A stretch of 64,000 nt of DNA from Paracoccaceae bacterium (lineage in GTDB: Bacteria > Pseudomonadota > Alphaproteobacteria > Rhodobacterales > Rhodobacteraceae), in contig JACSRN010000132.1 in the NCBI GenBank assembly GCA_014879735.1, forward strand, positions 17,102 to 81,101. Direction: 5' to 3'. Below the pieces are notes generated by a model. It searched no databases. It saw nothing but the letters and a program-made list of their open reading frames with translations, and was not told the origin of the DNA. Both the position numbers and the translations under genes were made by a program. How positions within the stretch are numbered: position 1 is the first letter of the stretch; each line of letters opens with the position of its first letter. Below are positions 9,378 to 18,973 of the stretch, piece by piece.

Positions 9378-10142
9378 CTACTCTGCGGTCCATCCGCCAT
9401 CGACCATCAGCGCACTTCCCGTAACCATGGCGGAGGCGTCGGAGGCGAGAAAGATGACGGGACCCATGATGTCCTCGATCTCGCCGACGCGGCCAAGCTT
9501 GATCTTCGACAGGATCCAGCTGCGCCGGGCGTGGTCGCGCAGGGTTTGCTCACCCAAGGGAGTACGGATGAAGGTAGGGCAGAGCGTGTTGACGCGGATG
9601 CCCTTTGACCCCCATTCGATCGCCATCGCCTTGGTCATGCCCTCCAAGGCATGTTTGCTGGCGCAATAGACCGCACGGTCCGGGCCGCCGACATGCCCCA
9701 TCTGCGACGAGATGTTGATCAGGCTGCCCGGCTTTCCCGCCGCCGCCAGCCCGCGCGCCACCTCGCGCGTCAGGAAATAGGCGGCGCGCAGGTTCAGCGC
9801 CATCACGGCGTCATAGTCGGCAGATGTGGTCTCCAGCGCCGGCGCATGCCGCGCCAGCCCGGCCGAATTCACCAGCACGTCGAACGGCCCGCTTGCCGCA
9901 ACTGCCGCAGCCGTTCTCGCCAGGTCGGTGATGTCGAGCGCCATCGCCTCGGCGCGCCCGCCTGCCGCCCGGATCGCGTCACGGGCGGCCATCAGTTCTT
10001 CGTCCCGCCTGGCGACCAGCCAGACCTCGGCCCCGGCTTCGGCCAGCGCGGCCGCCGCCGCAAGACCGATGCCCGAAGAAGCCCCGGTGACAAGTGCACG
10101 GCGACCGTCCAGCCGGAACGACGGCGATTGTGGCAGCCTCAT
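9378..10142 (-). CDS. Short-chain dehydrogenase/reductase (SDR)
   Basis: RRALVTGASSGIGLAAAAALAEAGAEV; YCASKHALEGMTKAMAIEW. Confidence 0.93.
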   Translation of the reverse strand: MRLPQSPSFRLDGRRALVTGASSGIGLAAAAALAEAGAEVWLVARRDEELMAARDAIRAAGGRAEAMALDITDLARTAAAVAASGPFDVLVNSAGLARHAPALETTSADYDAVMALNLRAAYFLTREVARGLAAAGKPGSLINISSQMGHVGGPDRAVYCASKHALEGMTKAMAIEWGSKGIRVNTLCPTFIRTPLGEQTLRDHARRSWILSKIKLGRVGEIEDIMGPVIFLASDASAMVTGSALMVDGGWTAE

Positions 10143-10147
10143 GCCCG

Positions 10148-11464
10148 CTACTCCGCCGCCATGCCATAACCGACATCACGATGCCCATAGCGGCGGACGC
10201 GGAGGTTGCATTGTTCGGCATGGCCGACGAAACCTTCCAGCATGCACAGCCGGCTGCCATAGGCGCCGACCAGCGCCGCCGCATTGTCGGTATCGATACG
10301 CTGGTAGGAATGGGTCTTCAGGAACTTGCCGACCCAAAGCCCGCCGGTATAGCGCCCGGCCTTGCGGGTCGGCAACGTGTGGTTGGTGCCGATCACCTTG
10401 TCGCCATTGGCGACATTGGTGCGCGGCCCAAGGAACAATGCGCCATAGCTGTTCATGTTCTCAAGGAACCAGCCGTCGCGGTCGGTCATCACCTGAACAT
10501 GTTCCGAGGCGATGGTGTTGGCCTGCTCCAGCATCTCGTCATAGCTGTCGCACAGGATGACCTCGCCATAGTCGCGCCAGCTTGCCGCGGCGGTTTCGGC
10601 GGTGGGAAGTATTGTCAGCAAGCGGTCGATTTCGGCCATGGTGGCCTCGGCAAGGCGGCGGCTGTTGGTGATCAGGATGGCGGGCGAGTTGTAACCATGC
10701 TCGGCCTGGCCCAGAAGATCCGTCGCGCATAGTTCGGCATCCACCGTCTCATCCGCAATCACCATGGTTTCTGTCGGACCGGCAAACAGGTCGATCCCCA
10801 CCCGGCCGTAAAGCTGGCGCTTGGCCTCGGCGACATAGGCATTGCCCGGACCGACCAGCATGTCGACCGGCTTGATCGTTTCGGTGCCGATGGCCATGGC
10901 GCCCACCGCCTGCATCCCGCCCAGCACATAGATCTCATGCGCGCCGCCCATATGCATCGCGGCCACGATCGCGGAGTGCGGGGCGCCCTTGACGGGTGGC
11001 GCCGAGGCCACGATGCGCGGAACTCCGGCTACATTGGCTGTCAGTACCGACATATGCGCCGAGGCGACCATGGGAAACTTGCCGCCGGGCACATAGCAGC
11101 CCACCGACTGCACCGGAATGTTGCGGTGGCCCAGAAAGACGCCGGGCAGGGTTTCCACCTCGATATCGGTCATGCTGGCACGTTGCGCCTCCGCAAAGCG
11201 GCGGATCTGGTCTTGGGCAAAGCGGATGTCTTCCATGTCGCGCAAGCTGACCTGCTGCATCGCGGCCTCGATCTCGCTGGCAGTCAGGCGGAATGAGGGC
11301 GGATCATATTTGTCGAACCGCAGCGAAAGATCACGCACCGCTGCATCGCCCCGCAGTTCGATATCCTTGAGCACATCCTCAACCACCACCCGAACCCGCG
11401 CATCATCTTCTGCACGAGCGGCTTCCGGCCGGCCAACCTTCAGATTGCTAATCGACATGCGCAT
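10148..11464 (-). CDS. Histidinol dehydrogenase superfamily protein, HpsN (sulfopropanediol dehydrogenase)-like
   Basis: [11 protein letters not shown]..., [29 protein letters not shown], and [30 protein letters not shown]; not in a his operon. Confidence 0.8.
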   Translation of the reverse strand: MRMSISNLKVGRPEAARAEDDARVRVVVEDVLKDIELRGDAAVRDLSLRFDKYDPPSFRLTASEIEAAMQQVSLRDMEDIRFAQDQIRRFAEAQRASMTDIEVETLPGVFLGHRNIPVQSVGCYVPGGKFPMVASAHMSVLTANVAGVPRIVASAPPVKGAPHSAIVAAMHMGGAHEIYVLGGMQAVGAMAIGTETIKPVDMLVGPGNAYVAEAKRQLYGRVGIDLFAGPTETMVIADETVDAELCATDLLGQAEHGYNSPAILITNSRRLAEATMAEIDRLLTILPTAETAAASWRDYGEVILCDSYDEMLEQANTIASEHVQVMTDRDGWFLENMNSYGALFLGPRTNVANGDKVIGTNHTLPTRKAGRYTGGLWVGKFLKTHSYQRIDTDNAAALVGAYGSRLCMLEGFVGHAEQCNLRVRRYGHRDVGYGMAAE

Positions 11465-11514
11465 CCTCCCTTTTCCAGTCGGGATCTACTGTGCTAGTCC
11501 CGATTCAAGCAAGT

Positions 11515-11533
11515 TTTCAATACCGTGGTGAAA
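11515..11533. promoter_or_regulatory. Candidate operator for LacI regulator no. 2 in the divergent intergenic region
   Basis: Imperfect palindrome TTTCAatACcGTggTGAAA between divergent genes. Confidence 0.35.
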
Positions 11534-11550
11534 TTCTTTCAAGGATCGCG

Positions 11551-12531
11551 ATGAAACCCACCGCAAAACAGGTCGCCCATGCCGCTGGCGTGTCGCTCTC
11601 GGCGGTCTCGCGCGCTTTCGCACCTGACGGATCGCTCGACCCCGACAAGAAGAAGCGCATTCTCGCCCTGGCCCATGCCATGGGCTATGTCAGCCCGGCG
11701 CGCCGCACGGCAGAGGCGATTGCACGCAATACCATCACCCTTGTGACCGGCGATCTGCTCAACCCCTTCTATCCCATGGTGCTGGACATGCTGGCGCGGC
11801 AGTTGCAGGCCGTCGGCCGGCAATTGCTCGTCTATGCCTTGCCCGGCGGGGTTGGCGTGGACGCGGTTACGGATCAGATTCTAGCTGCCCGGCCTTCGGG
11901 AATCATTGTCACCTCGGCACAGCTTACCTCGCGCATGACGCGCGCCTGCCACCAGCATCGCATCCGGGTCGTGCTGATGAACCGCATCCAGCGCGATATC
12001 CGCATTCCCGCTGTAACCTGCGACAATTATGGCGGGGGTCGGGATGCCGCAGCGCTGCTGCTGTCCCGTGGCCGACAGCGGATCGGTTTTGTGGCTGGCC
12101 TGGCCGACACCTCGACCCACACCGAGCGCGCGCGCGGATTTCGGGACATGCTGAACGAGGCTGGTCAAAGCCCCTATCTCCAGGCGGACGGCGCGTTCAG
12201 CTATCAGGCCGCACATACGGCGGTTTCCGAGATGATCGCCGGGCAGCGCCAGCCCGATGCCCTGTTCTGTTGCAACGACATCATGGCCCTTGGCGCCATC
12301 GATGCCGTAAAGGCGCGCGGAATGCGCCCGGGCGAAGATATTGCCATTGTCGGCTTTGACGATATTCCCATGGCCGCCTGGGGGGCATATCGGCTGTCGA
12401 CAATCCGGCAACCCGTCGAGACCATGGTGCGTGAAACGGTCAACCTTCTGCTTGACGAGGCAGACACCCCACCGGAGGAGGGCGGGCTGCGGATCGTACC
12501 GGGCAAACTGATCATCCGCGCCAGCGCCTGA
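11551..12531 (+). CDS. LacI family transcriptional regulator (no. 2)
   Basis: MKPTAKQVAHAAGVSLSAVSRAFAPDGSLDPDKKKRIL HTH and FDDIPMAAWGAYRLSTIRQP C-terminal domain. Confidence 0.93.
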   Translation: MKPTAKQVAHAAGVSLSAVSRAFAPDGSLDPDKKKRILALAHAMGYVSPARRTAEAIARNTITLVTGDLLNPFYPMVLDMLARQLQAVGRQLLVYALPGGVGVDAVTDQILAARPSGIIVTSAQLTSRMTRACHQHRIRVVLMNRIQRDIRIPAVTCDNYGGGRDAAALLLSRGRQRIGFVAGLADTSTHTERARGFRDMLNEAGQSPYLQADGAFSYQAAHTAVSEMIAGQRQPDALFCCNDIMALGAIDAVKARGMRPGEDIAIVGFDDIPMAAWGAYRLSTIRQPVETMVRETVNLLLDEADTPPEEGGLRIVPGKLIIRASA

Positions 12532-12765
12532 TCCGCGTCAGGCGGCATCCGCACCGTCGGACATGGGCGATGCCATGTCCATGCGCCATTTCTTCGGATC
12601 GCAACGCGCCCGATGGATGTCATCTTCTGCCGCGGCCCCCCGGGCCCCGGGGGGCATCGACCTCACTCAATCGCTGTCCGGAAATCATGCTGAATGCGTG
12701 GCAGGATCGTCCTGCAGCCGGCCCTGCGCCAGACTGGCCGCGCCCATGAATGATTGCCCGGTGGC

Positions 12766-15700
12766 TCAAATGGCCCTGTCACCAGGTTCATCGGCCGGTG
12801 CAACGCAGAAGACGGCGCAGTACAGCGCGGGGGCGAACAGCAGCGTGATCAGCGTGCCGGCGATGATGCCACCCATCATCGCGAATGCCATCGGACCCCA
12901 GAATACCTGCCGCGAGATCGGGATCAGCGCCAGGCTGGCCGCCGCTGCCGTCAAGAGGATCGGCCGGGCACGGCTGTCTGACGCCTCGAACACCGCATCC
13001 CATCTTGAGCGGCCGTGCTCGATCAGCACCTGAATTTCATGCACAAGGATGATCGAGTTGCGGATCAGGATGCCGACCAGCGCCAGCACTCCCAAAATGG
13101 CGACGAACCCCAGGGGCGCACCGCTGGCCAGCAAGGCGCCGACCACGCCGATCAGCCCCAGCGGCGCTACGGCGAGGACAATGAACATCAGCCGGAAGCC
13201 CTGCATCTGGACCATGACCAGCAGCATGATGGCCAGGATCATGACCGGAACCACGGCAATGATCGGCGCCTGGCTTTCGCCGCTGGTTTCATCGGCACCG
13301 CCGGCCACGATGGCATAGCCGGCCGGCAGGTCGGCGCGGATCGCGTCGATCCCCGATGCCAGCGCGCGGGTGATGGTGGCGGGGGTGTCCTTGCCGGCGA
13401 CCGCCGCCTTGACGGTGATCGTCGCCACGCGGTCGCGTCGGTGCAGAAGAGGGGGCTCCAGATCCCACTGGATCGTCGCAAAGGCGCTGATCGGGATCGG
13501 AATGCCGGTCGGGCTGCCGAATTGCAGCGATTGCAGCGCCGCGATGGAGGAACGGTCTTCCTTGCGACCCACGGCCACCACGTCGACCAGCGTCTTGCCA
13601 TCAGCCAGTTCGGTGATCGTCGCGCCATCGAACAGCGTATACAGGCTTTGTGCCACGTCGCGTTGGGTCAGCCCCAAGTGGCGCAATTGCTCCTGATCCA
13701 GCACCACGCGGGCGACGCGGTAAGGTTCGCCCTGGTCGATGGTAATCGCTTCAAGCCGGTCATCCTGGCTAAGGACAGCGGCAATGTCGCGCGCGCGTGC
13801 CAGCAGCAGGTCGGGGTCGGCACCGCTGACGCGATACTGCACCGGCTTGCCCACCGGCGGCCCCAGTTCCAGCGACTTGGCAAAAAGTTCGATCCCGGCA
13901 AGGCCGTCGCCATAGGCCTTGATCGCGGCCCGCAGGCTTTCACGCGCCTCGATGCTGTCGGTCATCACCACGACCTGCCCCATATAGGGCGCGGGTGTGG
14001 GCGCATCCAGCGCCAGGAGGAAGCGCGGGGCCGAGCGGCCGACATAGGTGGACCAGAACACCGGCTCTTCCCGGCCATCCAGCCAAAGCTCAAGCTCGCG
14101 GATGGCCGCATCGGTGGCGGTGATGTTCGAGTTCTGCCGCAGGTTCACGTCGATCAGCAGTTCCGGCCGGTCGGAGGATGGGAAGAACTGCTGCTGCACA
14201 TAGCCCATGCCAAAGACCGACAGCGCGAACAGGCCCACCGTCAGCGCAATGGTCGCCCATTTGAACCGCATCGCCGCCTTGAGGCTGCGCCGGAACGTCC
14301 GCCGCAGCCGGCTCGGCTCGGCCGAGTGATGCTTCAGCTTGGCCGGCAGCACGGTCACGCCCAGCAGCGGCGTAAACAGCACCGCCACCAGCCAGGACAG
14401 CACCAGCGAGACCGCGATCACATAGAACAGCGACTGGGTATATTCCCCCGCCATCGAGTTGTTGAAGCCGATGGGAATGAAGCCCGCCACCGTGACCAGC
14501 GTGCCCGACAGCATCGGAAAGGCAATCGAGGTCCAGGCATAGGAGGCGGCCTTGCCCAGGCTTTCCCCCATCTCCAGCCGGGAAATCATGGTTTCGATGG
14601 CGATCATCGCATCATCGACCAGCAGTCCCAGCGCAATGATCAGCGCACCCAGCGAGATGCGCTGCAGCGTGATGCCCATCTGGTCCATGATGACAAAAGT
14701 CAGCGCCAGCGTCAGCGGGATGGCCATCGTCACCACCAGGCCGGCGCGAATGCCCAGCGACACGAAAGACACCACAAGCACGATGATCACGGCCTCGATC
14801 AGCGCCCGGATGAAGTGGTTGACCGATTCCTCCACCACATGCGGCTGGTCGGCAACCTTGTGCAGGTCGATGCCGATGGGCAGGCGGGTCTCGACCCCGG
14901 CCATCATCCCGTCAAGCTCGGCGCCGAATTCCAGGATATTGGCGCCTTCGCGCATGCCGACGATCAGGGCGATGGCATCCTTGCCGTCATAGCGGAACAG
15001 GGTGGTCGGCGGGTCGGCATAACCCTCTGTCACCGTCGCCACATCGGCCAGGGTGAAATAGGCATCCCCCACGCGCAGCGGCGCACGGGCCAGTTCCTCG
15101 GCGGTGGCAAAGCGGCCGCTGACGCGGACGGCGATCTGTTCATCGGCCGTGCGGATTACGCCGGAAGACACGATGGCATTCTGCGCCGTCAGCGTATCAA
15201 GGACCGAGGCCCGGTCCAGCCCCAGTGCCGCCAGCCGCCGGGTGGAAAACTCGATATGGATCTGGCGGTCGCGGGTGCCGACAAGGTCAACCTTGCCGGC
15301 GTCCTTCAGCGTCATCACCAGATCGCGCACATCCTCAACCTTGTCGCGCATTTCCTGCGGGGAAAAGCCGTCGCTGGTGAAGGCATAGACATTGCCGTAG
15401 ACATCGCCAAAATTGTCGTTGAACTGGAAGCCTGCGAATTCGCTGGGAAATTCGCCGCGGATATCGGCCATCATGTTGCGGATGCGCAGCCAGGTCTGGC
15501 GCACCGCATCACCGCGCACGGTTGCCTCAAGCTCGACATTCACCACAGCGCGGCCGGGGAAGGATTCCGACCGGGTGGATTTCAGCGAATCCAACTCCAT
15601 CAGCTTGTGTTCGATGCGCCGCGTCACCTGATCTTCGGTTTCCTGCGCGGTGGCACCGGGCAAGGCCGCACTGATCACCATCTGCTTGATGGTGAAGGCG

Positions 15701-15822
15701 GGGTCTTCCTCGCGCCCGAGGTTGAAATAGGCCAGGCCGCCGGCGATGATCGAGATGATGATCAGGAACCAGACGAAGGATCGGTGGTGCAATGCCCAGT
15801 CCGACAGGTTGAAGCCCTTCAA
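12766..15822 (-). CDS. RND-family efflux transporter inner-membrane pump (AcrB/HAE-type)
   Basis: 1018 aa; IALGLLVDDAMIAIETM, LVGILIRNSIILVHEI, multiple TM segments typical of RND pumps. Confidence 0.93.
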   Translation of the reverse strand: MKGFNLSDWALHHRSFVWFLIIISIIAGGLAYFNLGREEDPAFTIKQMVISAALPGATAQETEDQVTRRIEHKLMELDSLKSTRSESFPGRAVVNVELEATVRGDAVRQTWLRIRNMMADIRGEFPSEFAGFQFNDNFGDVYGNVYAFTSDGFSPQEMRDKVEDVRDLVMTLKDAGKVDLVGTRDRQIHIEFSTRRLAALGLDRASVLDTLTAQNAIVSSGVIRTADEQIAVRVSGRFATAEELARAPLRVGDAYFTLADVATVTEGYADPPTTLFRYDGKDAIALIVGMREGANILEFGAELDGMMAGVETRLPIGIDLHKVADQPHVVEESVNHFIRALIEAVIIVLVVSFVSLGIRAGLVVTMAIPLTLALTFVIMDQMGITLQRISLGALIIALGLLVDDAMIAIETMISRLEMGESLGKAASYAWTSIAFPMLSGTLVTVAGFIPIGFNNSMAGEYTQSLFYVIAVSLVLSWLVAVLFTPLLGVTVLPAKLKHHSAEPSRLRRTFRRSLKAAMRFKWATIALTVGLFALSVFGMGYVQQQFFPSSDRPELLIDVNLRQNSNITATDAAIRELELWLDGREEPVFWSTYVGRSAPRFLLALDAPTPAPYMGQVVVMTDSIEARESLRAAIKAYGDGLAGIELFAKSLELGPPVGKPVQYRVSGADPDLLLARARDIAAVLSQDDRLEAITIDQGEPYRVARVVLDQEQLRHLGLTQRDVAQSLYTLFDGATITELADGKTLVDVVAVGRKEDRSSIAALQSLQFGSPTGIPIPISAFATIQWDLEPPLLHRRDRVATITVKAAVAGKDTPATITRALASGIDAIRADLPAGYAIVAGGADETSGESQAPIIAVVPVMILAIMLLVMVQMQGFRLMFIVLAVAPLGLIGVVGALLASGAPLGFVAILGVLALVGILIRNSIILVHEIQVLIEHGRSRWDAVFEASDSRARPILLTAAAASLALIPISRQVFWGPMAFAMMGGIIAGTLITLLFAPALYCAVFCVAPADEPGDRAI

Positions 15823-16883
15823 GATGCGATCCTTTCGCCCACAACCTGCCCTTCGCTGACCGAATTGATGCCGCGCACCAGCACCTCGTCGCCCATGTTC
15901 AACCCCGATGTCACCACCTGACGGCCACCGATGTCCTCGCCCAGCGTCACGGCGACCTTCTCGATCTTGCGCCCGGCCCCAACCCGCCAGACCGTGCCAT
16001 CGGCCATGATCGCCGAATGCGGCAGCGTCAGGACCGGGTTCTCCGCCTGCCGTTCCACCGCCACCCGCACCAGAGAGCCCAAGCGCAGCCCGCTGCCCGC
16101 GGCCAGGGTGATGCGCAGGCGATGGGTGCGCGAGGCGGCATTGGCAACCGGCTCGATCAGCCGCAGCGTACCGGCGAAGTCCGTCGCCTCCTGTCCGTCC
16201 CGGCGGCGGATCACAAAGCTGGTCCCCGGCTCCAGATAGGCGGCAAGCTGCGCGGGCACGTCGATCACGGCTTCAAGGCCGGAATCGGTGGCAAGGGTGA
16301 TGACCGGCGATCCGGCGGAAACCACGCTGCCCGGCTCGGCCTGCGTGGCCACCACCACGCCGTCGGCAGGGACAAGAAGCGTGCCGTTGCTGGCCGCATC
16401 ATACGCCCGCGCCAGATCAGCCTCGGCGGCGGTAACGGCGGCGGCGGTGGCATCGCGGCCGGCGGTGGCCTGTTCCAGTTGCGCCGCGGTGGCCACATTG
16501 CGCCGGACGAGTTCTTCGATACGCGCATGGGTTTCCCGTGCCAGATCGGCCTCGGCCCTGGCCGCACGCAGCTTGGCCTCGGCAGCATCGACATCGGCAT
16601 TCAACGCAATCCGGTCAAGCGTGGCAATCACATCGCCGGCCTTGACCACATCGCCGACATCGACAGGCCGGGTTTCGATCCGTCCTGCCGCCAGAAAGCC
16701 TAGCGCGGTTTCCACCTGCGGCATGATCGTTCCGGGAAAGTCGCGCAGTCGCGTCGCCTCGCCGGCGATGATCTCGGTCACGACCGGGCGCGGCGCCGCG
16801 GTCTCGCCAGGGGGTGCGGGGTCTTCGGCAACAGTGACCTGTGCCAGCATCACCAGAATTGCAGCCAGAAAGAGCGGCTTCAT
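15819..16883 (-). CDS. RND efflux periplasmic adaptor subunit (membrane fusion protein) B
   Basis: Signal peptide, GRIETRPVDVGDVVKAGDVIATLD lipoyl-like motif; ATGA overlap with pump gene. Confidence 0.88.
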   Translation of the reverse strand: MKPLFLAAILVMLAQVTVAEDPAPPGETAAPRPVVTEIIAGEATRLRDFPGTIMPQVETALGFLAAGRIETRPVDVGDVVKAGDVIATLDRIALNADVDAAEAKLRAARAEADLARETHARIEELVRRNVATAAQLEQATAGRDATAAAVTAAEADLARAYDAASNGTLLVPADGVVVATQAEPGSVVSAGSPVITLATDSGLEAVIDVPAQLAAYLEPGTSFVIRRRDGQEATDFAGTLRLIEPVANAASRTHRLRITLAAGSGLRLGSLVRVAVERQAENPVLTLPHSAIMADGTVWRVGAGRKIEKVAVTLGEDIGGRQVVTSGLNMGDEVLVRGINSVSEGQVVGERIAS

Positions 16884-17974
16884 TGACCTTCCCCAACTGC
16901 CCGGACAATGCGGCCGGGGTACAGCAGCTGCGACCCCGCCGCCACGACCAGATCACCATCCTTCAGCCCGGCGGCGATATCCACCATCGCCGAGGTATAG
17001 CGCGTGACCTCAACCTCGGTCAGGGCCACGGCCCCGCTGGCCGGATCGACAGTCCAGACCGCGGGGTTCGCGCCGCCCGCCACCAGCGCCGACCATGGCA
17101 CAGCGAAAGCCGGTTCGGTCTCGACCGTGACATGGCTTGTCACCGGCTCGCCCAGTCCCGGCTCGCCCGACCCCGGCTCAAGCCGCGCCTTGACGGCAAC
17201 GGTCCCGGTCCGGATATCGGCCAGCGGCGAGATTTCCGACACCACCGCCACCATTCTGCGCCCCGGCTCATTGATCGGGATCAAAGTCACCCGGTCGCCA
17301 AGCAGGCTGTCCAGCAACCTGTGGTTTGGCGCATAGAATACCGCCTCGCGCTGCTTTTCCGGTGCGAGGGTCAGCACCGGCTGCCCCGCGCCAATCACCT
17401 GGCCCGGCTCGGCGCTGCGCTCTGTCACAATCCCGTCGAAGGGGGCGGTGATCTCCGTATCCGCCACCGCCTGCCGCGCCGTCTTCAGCGCCGCCTCGAC
17501 CTGATCCCGCGATGCCATCGCTGCAAGCAGCGCCTCGTCGGCATCCAGCAACTCGGCACGGGTGCTGGCACCGCGGCCCAGAAGTTCGGAGACCCGGTCC
17601 CGCGCCAGCCGGGCCTGTGTCAGGCCGGCTTCGGCGGCAACAAGCTGCGCCAGTGCCGCCTGCAAGGCCGCATTGGGCTGGACATCCTCCACGCTGGCCA
17701 GAACCTGACCGGCCAGGACATTGTCGCCGACATCGACGACAAGGGTGACGATGCGCCCGCCATTGCGAAACGACACTGGCACGGAATGGGTTGCCTCGAT
17801 CGTGCCGGTCAACTCGTAGGTTATTTGTGCGGGTCGCTTTTCAACCGTGACAATCTCGACGGCCAGGATCTGATCGGCGCTGGCCGGCGAGGGCAGAGCC
17901 TGGATGAATATCGGGGCCACAGCCAGCCCGGCAATCTGCAACAAGCGCGCCATGCTTCGGGTCACTTCTGTCAT
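16880..17974 (-). CDS. RND efflux periplasmic adaptor subunit (membrane fusion protein) A
   Basis: GGRIVTLVVDVGDNVLAGQVLASVED, ITAPFDGIVTERSAEPGQVIGAGQPVLTL; second adaptor in tandem. Alternative start at 18004. Confidence 0.88.
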   Translation of the reverse strand: MTEVTRSMARLLQIAGLAVAPIFIQALPSPASADQILAVEIVTVEKRPAQITYELTGTIEATHSVPVSFRNGGRIVTLVVDVGDNVLAGQVLASVEDVQPNAALQAALAQLVAAEAGLTQARLARDRVSELLGRGASTRAELLDADEALLAAMASRDQVEAALKTARQAVADTEITAPFDGIVTERSAEPGQVIGAGQPVLTLAPEKQREAVFYAPNHRLLDSLLGDRVTLIPINEPGRRMVAVVSEISPLADIRTGTVAVKARLEPGSGEPGLGEPVTSHVTVETEPAFAVPWSALVAGGANPAVWTVDPASGAVALTEVEVTRYTSAMVDIAAGLKDGDLVVAAGSQLLYPGRIVRAVGEGQ

Positions 17975-18244
17975 CCAACCTTGGTTAGGAGAGGGAAAAT
18001 GCATTGAACACGGTGCGTTGCCTGCATGCGATGGTGATCATTCACGGCCACGATTCTGTCAATGCCCACAGAACAGGGCCAAAGTCTCGCCCCCCAAGGC
18101 CGGGACCAGGGGCCATTCGGCCGAGCGGTCCGCAAGGCGGACAAGGCCGGGGCCGACGCCGCAGGGACAATCCAGTCCCTCAAGCAGATTGACGAATCCT
18201 GACCCCGGACCACAGGGCGCTCCACGGCAGGCCGGCCGGCAGGT

Positions 18245-18973
18245 TCAGCCAGGTCGGAACCCGGCCTCGGCGATCAGCCGGTTCGAGGTGCCTTCGATAT
18301 CGGCTTCCAGCCGGGCCATGAATTCAGGCACCGGCAGGCCGGGGGCGATCGGCGGCAGGAACTCTACCACGGCAAGCCCCGGTTTGCGCAGGATACCGCG
18401 CTTGGGCCAGAACACGCCAACATTCGTCGCGGCCGGAACGCAGGGCTGGCCGAGTTGCGCGTAGATCAGCCCCGTGCCCACCTTGTACGGCTTGCTGGTG
18501 CCGGGCGCCACGCGGGTGCCCTGCGGGTAGATCACCAATTGCCCCGGATCCGCGGTGCCGCGGATCACATCCTCCTTCATCTTCGCGATGGCCGCGCCGC
18601 GCTTGCCGCGGTCAACCGGAATGCAGCCGATCTTCAGCGCATACTGACCCAGAAAGGGCGCGTAGATCAGTTCCCGCTTCATGATGAAGCGCGGCCGCGG
18701 CAGGCTGCCGAAGATCATGATGATGTCAAAGAAGCTTTGATGCTTGGCAGCGACGACGACCTCGCCCTGCGGGATCGGCCCGCGCACCTCTGAATGCAGG
18801 CCGCACAGGATGCGGGCGGTAAACCGCACCCAGCGGCAATAGCTATGCGCTGCAAACAGCGCGCCTTCGCGCGAGAACAGCGCCCACGGCGCGAAGGCCA
18901 CGGCCATCACCGCCATGGCAAGATACATCTGCACGACGAAAACCAGCGAAAGCAGCCAGCGAATGACGATCAT
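18245..18973 (-). CDS. plsC: 1-acyl-sn-glycerol-3-phosphate acyltransferase (PlsC family)
   Basis: MIVIRWLLSLVFVVQ...VVVAAKHQSFFDIIMI (H-X4-D variant), VIYPQGTRVAPG. Confidence 0.88.
   Translation of the reverse strand: MIVIRWLLSLVFVVQMYLAMAVMAVAFAPWALFSREGALFAAHSYCRWVRFTARILCGLHSEVRGPIPQGEVVVAAKHQSFFDIIMIFGSLPRPRFIMKRELIYAPFLGQYALKIGCIPVDRGKRGAAIAKMKEDVIRGTADPGQLVIYPQGTRVAPGTSKPYKVGTGLIYAQLGQPCVPAATNVGVFWPKRGILRKPGLAVVEFLPPIAPGLPVPEFMARLEADIEGTSNRLIAEAGFRPG

Noticed and set aside
13015-15921. 968-aa plus-strand ORF
   Set aside because: Exactly antisense to the RND pump; H/Q/R/D-rich translation typical of high-GC shadow frames.
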